NCBI GenBank assembly: GCA_021904315.1
Contig: CM038924.1
Span: 62,001 to 126,000, forward strand
DNA length: 64,000 bases
Direction of reading: 5' to 3'
From: Sphagnum magellanicum
Lineage: Eukaryota; Streptophyta; Sphagnopsida; Sphagnales; Sphagnaceae
The notes below the pieces were generated by a model. That model was not told the DNA's origin and ran no database searches. It saw only the letters and a list, made by a program, of their open reading frames with translations. Positions 57,320 to 64,000 of this stretch are shown here, in pieces. Position 1 is the first letter of the stretch. Every line of letters starts with the position of its first letter. The position numbers and the translations under genes were made by a program.

Positions 57320-60300
57320 ATGGCAAATTCAATGATAGGAGGTGTATCAGACAACAATGTCTGGTATGTGGATTTTGGAGCTTCAAACCACATGACTAGC
57401 CATGGAGAATGGTTTAGAGACGCAAAGGATTTGAAGACACCAGGGTTTGTGGAAACTAGTGATGACATTACACATCCCATCACACAAATTGGCAAGGTGC
57501 CATTGTCCATGCAAGATGGGCAAACAAAGTACTTGAAAGATGTACTTCATGTTCCAACCATAACAAAAAAATTGGTCTTCGTAGGCTAGATGGTGGAATA
57601 AGGTTTACAGGTGACATTCAACCCAAATGGATGTTTTGTGGAAGACATGAAGAACCCAGGCAAATTGATTGCAAAAGGGGAAAGGAATGGACGAATGTTC
57701 ACCTTGGATGTGAACATGCCTGAGGTGAATTCCATGTTATTCACACATGGAAAAGGAGTTGGAGACATTGGAATTTGGCACAAGCGGGTTGGCCATGTTA
57801 ATCTCCAACGTCTTAAGCTCATGGAGAAACAAAAACTTGTTGGAGGTCTTCCCAAATTTGGAACAGAAGAGGTGATGTCAGAGGTTTGTGAAGCATGCCA
57901 ATTGGGGAAGCAAGCTAGGCATCCATTCCCAACTCAAACAACTCATGTAAGTTCCAAACCTTTAGAAATGATCCACTCAGATGTGTGGACCACAAAGACA
58001 GAACCCATTGGAGGATGCAAGTACTACGTGAGTTTCATTGATGACCACACAAGGAAGGTGTGGGTCTACTTCATGAAACACAAAGGTGAAGTGTTTCAAC
58101 ATTTTTTGAATTTCAAAGAATGGTGGAGAAGGAGAAGGGTGTGAGCATCAAATGCCTAAGGTCCAATGGAGGGGGAGAGTATTTTTCAAATGAATTCAGT
58201 GAGTACTTGAAGGAGCATGGGATTTCAAGGAAACACTCATGTAGTTATTCCCCACAGCAGAATGGAGTTGCTGAAAGGAAAAATAAGCACATTGCAGAAA
58301 TAGCACGTGCCATGTTGAATGAGAAGAATTTGCCAAATTACTTTTGGGTTGAAGCAGTAGCAACTATAGTCTACATCATGAATCGAACACCCATAGCGGT
58401 AGTTCATGGCATGACACCTGAAGAAAAATTCACAGGCAAGAAACCCAATGTTTCACACCTCAAAGTGTTTGGTTGCATTGCATACGTGCATGTTCTTGAT
58501 GAGAAGAGATCAAAACTAGACCCAAAAGCTGAGAAATGTATCTTCATTGGATATTCCTCAGAACAAAAGGGATATAGATGTTTCAATCCTTCCACTCAGA
58601 AGTTGCAAGTGAGTAGAGATGTTGTGATTGATGAGATGGCTAGTTGGTACTCATCACTGAAGGTAGCAGAAGATGGAAAAGCTAGAAATGGTGATGTTTC
58701 ATCAAATGTGGAACAAGAATCATAATTAATTAATGGACCACAAGAGTCTTCAATTAATGGGTCTAGTAGCACTCCATGGAAAGGAAGATTAAAATCTTCA
58801 AACATTGTATATGGTAGTTCTCAAACATCATTTAGAAATTCTCATGTAGATGGTGAATGAAGTGAGTCAGAGAAGAGTGAGGGTGAAGAATCAAGAATCA
58901 CTTCAGTTACTACTTCTTGGAGCTTGGATGGTTAAGAAAACTTTGAAAACACCTGACAACAACAGTGGAGTACGAAGATCCACACGAGTCAAGTACCATG
59001 TACAAAAACTCACATATGATGGCTTTGTAGTTCATCATTAAGCATACATGGTGAGAATTATACAAGAGGTTGAACCCACTTGTTTTGAACAAGCGGTTGG
59101 AAACTCTAAGTGGGACAATGCCATGGATGAAGAGATGGCGGCTTTGGATGCGAATGCTACTTGGGAATTGGTAGCTTTACCAGAAGACAAGAAAGCAATT
59201 GGGTGCAAATGGGTGTACAAAATCAAACACAATGCAGATGGATCTGTGAGCAGATACAAAGCAAGATTGGTTGCCAAAGGTTATGCCCAAACGTATGGCA
59301 TAGACTATTAGGAGACCTATAGTCTAGTTGCCCAAAATGACAAATGTAAGAGTAATCATTGCTATGGCAGTAACAAAAGGATGGTCTTTACATCAAATGG
59401 ATGTAAAGAATGCTTTTCTTCATGGAGATTTACAAGAAGAGGTGTACATGGAACAACCACCAAGTTATGTGGACCAAACACATCCTAAGTTGGTTTGTAG
59501 GTTGAAGAAAGCTCTGTATGGCTTGAAGCAAGCACCTAGAGCTTGGTCAGACAAGATAGGTCAGTATCTTATCACAAGTGGATTTCAAACATCCAATGCA
59601 GATTTTTCACTATATGTGAAAAAGACAGATCATGGGATTGTAGTCATAGTCATCTATGTTGATGACTTGATTATCACAGGAGATAGTGATGCAGACATCT
59701 CTGATTTGAAGAAGCTTTTGAAGCAAAAGTTTGAGATGAAGGATTTGGGAGAGTTGCGTTATTTCTTCGGCATTGAGGTAATCCAGTCTCTTAAAGGGAT
59801 ATGGTTACTACAAAGGCAATATGCCTTGAACAAATTGGCCGAATATGGGATGACGGGTTGCAAACCCATTTCAATTCCATTGGAGCAAAATGTGAAGTTA
59901 AGTGCAGATGAAGGAGACCTCGTGGAGGATACCATTATGTACAGATGCATAGTGGGGAGTTTGATTTACATGACCATCACAAGGCCAGATTTGAGTTATG
60001 CAGTTGGAGTGCTGAGTCAATTCATGTAAACACCACGAAAGCCACATTTGGATGCAGTGAGGCGCATACTGAGGTACATAAAACATACCTTGCAGTGTGG
60101 AATTTTTTATGAAGCCAGGAGCCAATTACAAGTACATGGATACACGGATGCTGATTGGGCTGGCAATGTTTCAGATAGAAGATCAACCAGTGGTTTCATG
60201 TTTTCTTTTGGAAGTGGTGCTATTAGTTGGAGCAGTAAGAAACAACCAACGGTTGCATTATCAAGCACGGAAGCAGAATACAAAGGTGCAGCAATTGTTG

Positions 60301-60644
60301 CATGTGAAATAGTTTGGTTACAAAAACTACTCTCAGATTTGGGACAATCAATGGATGCTCCTGTTGTCATTTATTGTGATAACATTAGTAGCATACTACT
60401 TGCTAACAACCCGGTCTATCATGCTAGGACAAAGCACATTGAGGTGCACTACCACTTCATTAGAGAAAAAGTTCTAGCAAAAGAAATTGACCTTATTCAT
60501 GTTAGTACCAAAGATCAAGTTGCTGTTATTTTCACAAAGGCTTTAAGTACAAACAAGCTAAGGAAGTTTAGAAAAATGTTTGGTGTATTAGAAGTGGATT
60601 TGAACTTGAGGGAGAGTGTTGAGAATTCAAGCTCAACTAGTTAG
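57320..60644 (+). pseudogene. Copia Pol: protease, integrase, RT, RNase H (broken)
   Basis: 57320-57589 is the protease, with active-site region VDFGASNHM (Phe where Ser or Thr is usual). 57611-58144 holds the integrase zinc finger (WHKRVGH, CEACQ) and catalytic Asp (IHSDVW). 58120-58725 completes the integrase core (NGVAERKNKHIAEIARAML, HLKVFGCIAYVHV). 58850-59311 is a linker plus the start of RT (WELVALPEDKKAIGCKWVYK). 59328-60029 is RT (MDVKNAFLHGDLQEEVYMEQ, YVDD at 59655-59666). 60048-60644 is RNase H (DADWAG, SSTEAEY, DN). Breaks: stops at 57587, 58723, 58856, 59039, 59309 and 60027, and frame changes near 58,125, ~58,800 and 59,315. Confidence 0.93.
60602..60616 (+). promoter_or_regulatory. 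Polypurine tract
   Basis: A purine-rich stretch (ttgagggagag) ends immediately before the right LTR and would prime plus-strand DNA synthesis. Confidence 0.8.
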
Positions 60645-60929
60645 GTTTCATTAGTTACTAGAATAGGAAAGTAACTAGGTTACTTTCACAAGGTTGAATA
60701 ACTTTCGTTACTTATTTTAGTTTGGATATTTGTGGTTTGGTCTTTTAGTTAAATACCTTGGTGTTGATGGTTTGGTTCTCTTTTCTTCATTACACAAGTT
60801 TGTGTATTTCATGTGACAAGAACCTTGGAGAGTTCTTGATGTTGTGTTTTGTGTTGTGAGCATTATGCTGTAGTTTCCTTTCAATAAAGATTTATGTTTG
60901 CACTTGAATAGATCTCCTATTTGTCAACA
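60617..60929 (+). repeat. 3' LTR of the copia element
   Basis: 313 bp, same length as the left LTR, 12 substitutions by eye, no indel. AATAAA at 60883-60888. Confidence 0.95.
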
Positions 60930-60934
60930 TACCA

Positions 60935-62849
60935 AGAACATACAATCAAATTTGTTTTGTAGGTTCACAAATTTAAGAGGTGGTTAAAATAGATTGGATA
61001 TCATTTGAAGCATTTGCAAGAAGGTTGAAGGCTTGATGTTCTATCAAAATGGAAGTTTGAGAATCCCCCTATTAAACCCAAAGTAGACTGATATATGCAA
61101 TTGGTTTCAAGTCTAGGCCAGAAACAAACTTTAGATGGTCCATTGTTGCCTATAATTAATAAAAATTTACATTGTTCACAAAATTGCTCATCCAATTTGA
61201 AGTGGTTAGGGTGGTAGGTTGCAAAAAGAGAAAATAGACTTTTCAATCAAAGCTACAGAATTGAAGGTGCCTCCATTTTTTACCCAATCAAATTCATATA
61301 TATCCATGCTAGTCATTATTAATCAGATGTAACTATTTTCCTACCTTGGCCTTGAAGAATTGAAGAATTAAATTAGCATTGCAATGGCAAAATAATCCCA
61401 AAAATTTGTGCATGACATCCATTTGACACCACATTTGCAAATGCACCACACACATGTAATTTTAATGAATATTCCAAACTTAATGATGATGCATGTTTAG
61501 GGCCAAAGGGTAAGGAATTGCATGTATGAAGTTGATCTGAAAGCCATATCTTGAAGACTTGATCATGACTAAGTCCCAACAAATGACTAATGTAAGAGGA
61601 ATGTTCAAAAATACAATGTGCCCATACCATGTTCAAAGGAAGGCAACAATTGTTGAATATGTACCTAGCAGTGGCAAAAATAGATCCAAAATTGTGATAA
61701 TTCCATATCTACAAGCACCACATGTACATTCAATTTTTTAAGGAGAAAAGGTAATTAAAGGTCTAGGGGTAAAAAAATGCATATATATGCAAAAAGACTT
61801 TGCAATCTTCGATGTAAGAATGTTTTTCATGAGATAAACTACCTTAAACCAAGTCCATAATTCAGTTCTATGTAAATTTGACAATTGTGATTAAATAACA
61901 TCAATTTAAAAAGGAGATATCAAGAAAAGACCCAAAATAATGATGGGCCAAAATTTTCATGAATTTTTGTTTTTGTTTCAAACACAAGTAGATGCAAAAA
62001 TTTCTTTTGCAACCATGGATATTCAAATTGGAGATGCTTCGACTTTCTATTTCCACTTTTAATTCATAGATGACAATTGAATAGCTAAACATTCTTTCCT
62101 AATTTTTTTTTTGACCAAGTTGTTGAAGGCATCTACTTCACAATGGCAAAAGAAATGCTAATAAAGAAGCAACCTATAACAAAAACAATAACAATGTTTG
62201 AAAAAACATAATTCAAATGCTTTTAAATAAATTTGGAGTAATCGGAACATTGTACAAGAAACTTGTACTTGACTTGTATTATTTTGCTTTACCATGTCTT
62301 GTGATGTGCTTGACAACCTTTGTCTTGGTGGAAACATAGTATCTATGAGTAACCGAGGTTTTAGCCTTTTTTTTCTTCTTAAAAGGGCTTTCAACAATTT
62401 GATCATTAAGAAGTTCTTTATTTGACTTCCCTTTTCTTGATGAATTTCAATTCCTCTTCCTCTCCCTCCTCTTCCAAGTCTTTTTCAATACCTTTGGGGT
62501 CTTCTTGGCTAGCATACTCTAACTCCAAGTTTTTTCTTCACCCTTTTTTTTTCCATTTCTAGGCTTGGGGGCTTTGTTGGGATGGTTGTGCAAAGCCAAT
62601 AGCCCCATCATTTTGCACCTACACATTCTTAAAGGGAGATGTTATAGCTTTGTGTGCAATTGGTGGTTTTGTTGTGGTTGCTAGCTTGATGTTCCCAATA
62701 AATGGGCTAATGGTGTCAGACTTTACAAGAGCTGGCTGCTGATGATCACATTGAAGTGAAAAAGATACAAAAGTCTGAAGTGCATTTGCCACAACAAAAT
62801 GTCAAATCAAAAGTGATTAAATGGGGAAACATGAAGTTCAAAACTTGGA
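60935..62849. other. Non-coding stretch with a weak minus-strand coding remnant
   Basis: Between ~62,270 and 62,560 the minus strand reads in shifting frames GIEKDLEEEGEEEELKFIKK and IVESPFKKKK, then TSVTHRYYVSTKTKVVKHIT. These look like a decayed acidic/basic nuclear-type protein, but no family is recognised. Other open frames are random in character. Confidence 0.3.
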
Positions 62850-63470
62850 CTGTTCAAAACTTGTATGGACTTTATTTAAGGATCTTGAACTATTAATGGA
62901 CTTTAGGGGGAACACACCCATCTGCATGAACTTTTAAGATTCTTGAAGACAATTGCCACAAATCAATGGTGAGTAAATGGAGATACATGGAGTCAAAAGA
63001 TTGATATAGAATTGTATGGATTATAATCAACAACTATGAACTATTAAAGGACTTGACCACAATGTCCTAGGACTTATGTAGGCTTGTATGGACTACAATC
63101 AACAATTATGGACCATTAAAGGACTTGACCAACATGTCAAAGGATTGTTATAGACTTGTATGGCTTATAATCAACAATTCTAAACTATTAAAGGATTTGA
63201 CCAAAGTGTCAAAGGATTGATATAGGCTTGTATGGACTATAATCAACAATTTTGGACTATTAAAGATGTGACCAAACTAGCAAAGGACTAATATAGGCTT
63301 GTATGAACTATAATCAACAATTCTTGATTATTAAACATGGATGTAACCAATGTGTCAAGGATTATTACAGACTTGTCTAGAAAATAATGAAAAATTTTGA
63401 ACTATTTAAGGACTTGACCAAAGTATGCATGGACTATGTTTGATAACATCAAACTTTGAATGGACTTTTA
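62850..63470. repeat. Tandem repeat, 72-bp unit, six or more copies
   Basis: The 'ttgtatggactataatcaacaa' block recurs at about 63013, 63085, 63157, 63229, 63300 and 63373 (period 71-73), each with 'ctattaaaggacttgaccaa' and 'gtcaaaggattgatatag'. Degenerate copies extend left to ~62,850. Although 72 is divisible by three, stops occur in all frames. Confidence 0.9.
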
Positions 63471-64000
63471 TGAACTTAAATTAACATTTGGTTTCCGCCC
63501 TAAAAGATGGGGAATTGTACTACACTTTTATGGACTTGAAGATATTTACTTGGATCTATAAGTGCTAGATTCAAAATTGTGCATTGTGACAATGAAGACA
63601 TGTGCACAATGTGGTCTACACATGTAGCATGTGAATTTAAGCATTATAGATGGACTGAGCTATGGCAGTGGCAGAACTAGTAAATGTGTCCAACAATAAA
63701 CAACATCAAACTTATATTGATAAGAATAGAATGGAATTGTGTTATCTAGAAACAAAATGAACTATACTTGGAAATAGAACCTCAAATTTAAATAAATGGA
63801 CAACAAATTGGAACATTTCAAGAGACTTTAATGGCATTCAAAGACAAGTAAGTTGATCACATACCTTCAACTTGACATGGTGGTCCTAGAAGTACTTGTG
63901 TATTAACCCAATCTCCTTCCACAACCCTAGTGTCATCCAAACTTAGCTTCTTGATTCCAGAAAGTATCCACCATTCTGCATGCATTTCATCCTTTCAATA
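63471..64000. other. Non-coding end of the window
   Basis: No gene or repeat recognised. Confidence 0.35.

Larger units (their letters stand above)
54801..60934 (+). mobile_element. Ty1-copia LTR retrotransposon, structurally complete, coding-defective
   Basis: Two 313-bp LTRs (54806-55118, 60617-60929) begin TGTTGA and end TCAACA. A 5-bp target duplication TACCA flanks them (54801-54805, 60930-60934). A primer-binding site follows the left LTR and a purine tract precedes the right one. Coding order is Gag, protease, integrase, RT, RNase H, the Ty1-copia order. By eye the LTRs differ at 12 of 313 positions (3.8%), so the insertion is not recent. The pol region carries several stops and frame changes, so the element cannot move by itself. 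Confidence 0.97.

Overview
The window reads as nuclear DNA of a land plant. It is AT-rich and gene-poor, crowded with decayed transposons and tandem arrays, and its coding remnants belong to plant families: a RAD5-type SNF2 ATPase, a tubby-like F-box protein, a jacalin lectin, a CLV1/BAM-like LRR protein, a Ty1-copia element and a Helitron. The one long intact gene is a TKL-type kinase with an N-terminal domain that I associate with non-seed plants (bryophytes, lycophytes, ferns). That taxonomic guess comes from memory and is tentative. No prokaryotic, plastid or viral gene organisation is visible.

Layout. 0-6.6 kb: AT-rich non-coding DNA with two tandem arrays (about 75 bp and 257 bp units). 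6.6-9.7 kb: remains of an unrecognised spliced gene, including four decayed ~450-bp exon-bearing units. 12.1-15.7 kb: a RAD5-like (HIRAN-SNF2) pseudogene with readable exons, a duplicated exon and several stops, cut off inside the ATPase domain. 15.8-16.9 kb: a frameshifted tubby-like F-box copy directly next to it. 17.3-19.2 kb: a diverged 272-bp duplication and a small unrecognised gene (MGNAASD start) broken only by a 7-bp tandem duplication. 19.78 to about 24.5 kb: a decayed Helitron on the minus strand with a recognisable 3' terminus. 25.6 kb: a four-copy 61-bp array.

31.0-32.6 kb: intact intronless kinase gene (517 aa). 34.7-36.0 kb: a jacalin-lectin gene or fragment in two or three exons. 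36-47 kb: mostly non-coding, with a 1-kb island of extreme A+T and arrays of about 80, 192, 27 and 165 bp. 47.6-49.0 kb: a transposon-derived pseudogene with an HGKGPHD-type motif. 49.4-51.05 kb: a large imperfect inverted repeat (foldback). 52.4-53.1 kb: LRR pseudogene. 54.8-60.9 kb: a complete but dead Ty1-copia element with 313-bp LTRs and a TACCA target duplication. 60.9-64 kb: non-coding DNA with a 72-bp array.

Nothing here forms an operon or pathway. The kinase and perhaps the jacalin gene are the only plausible functional genes; the rest records transposition, gene-fragment duplication and decay. Many stop codons in the pseudogenes sit where a relative has Gln, Arg or Trp, as C-to-T change would produce. 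All family assignments come from motif recognition by eye, without database searches.
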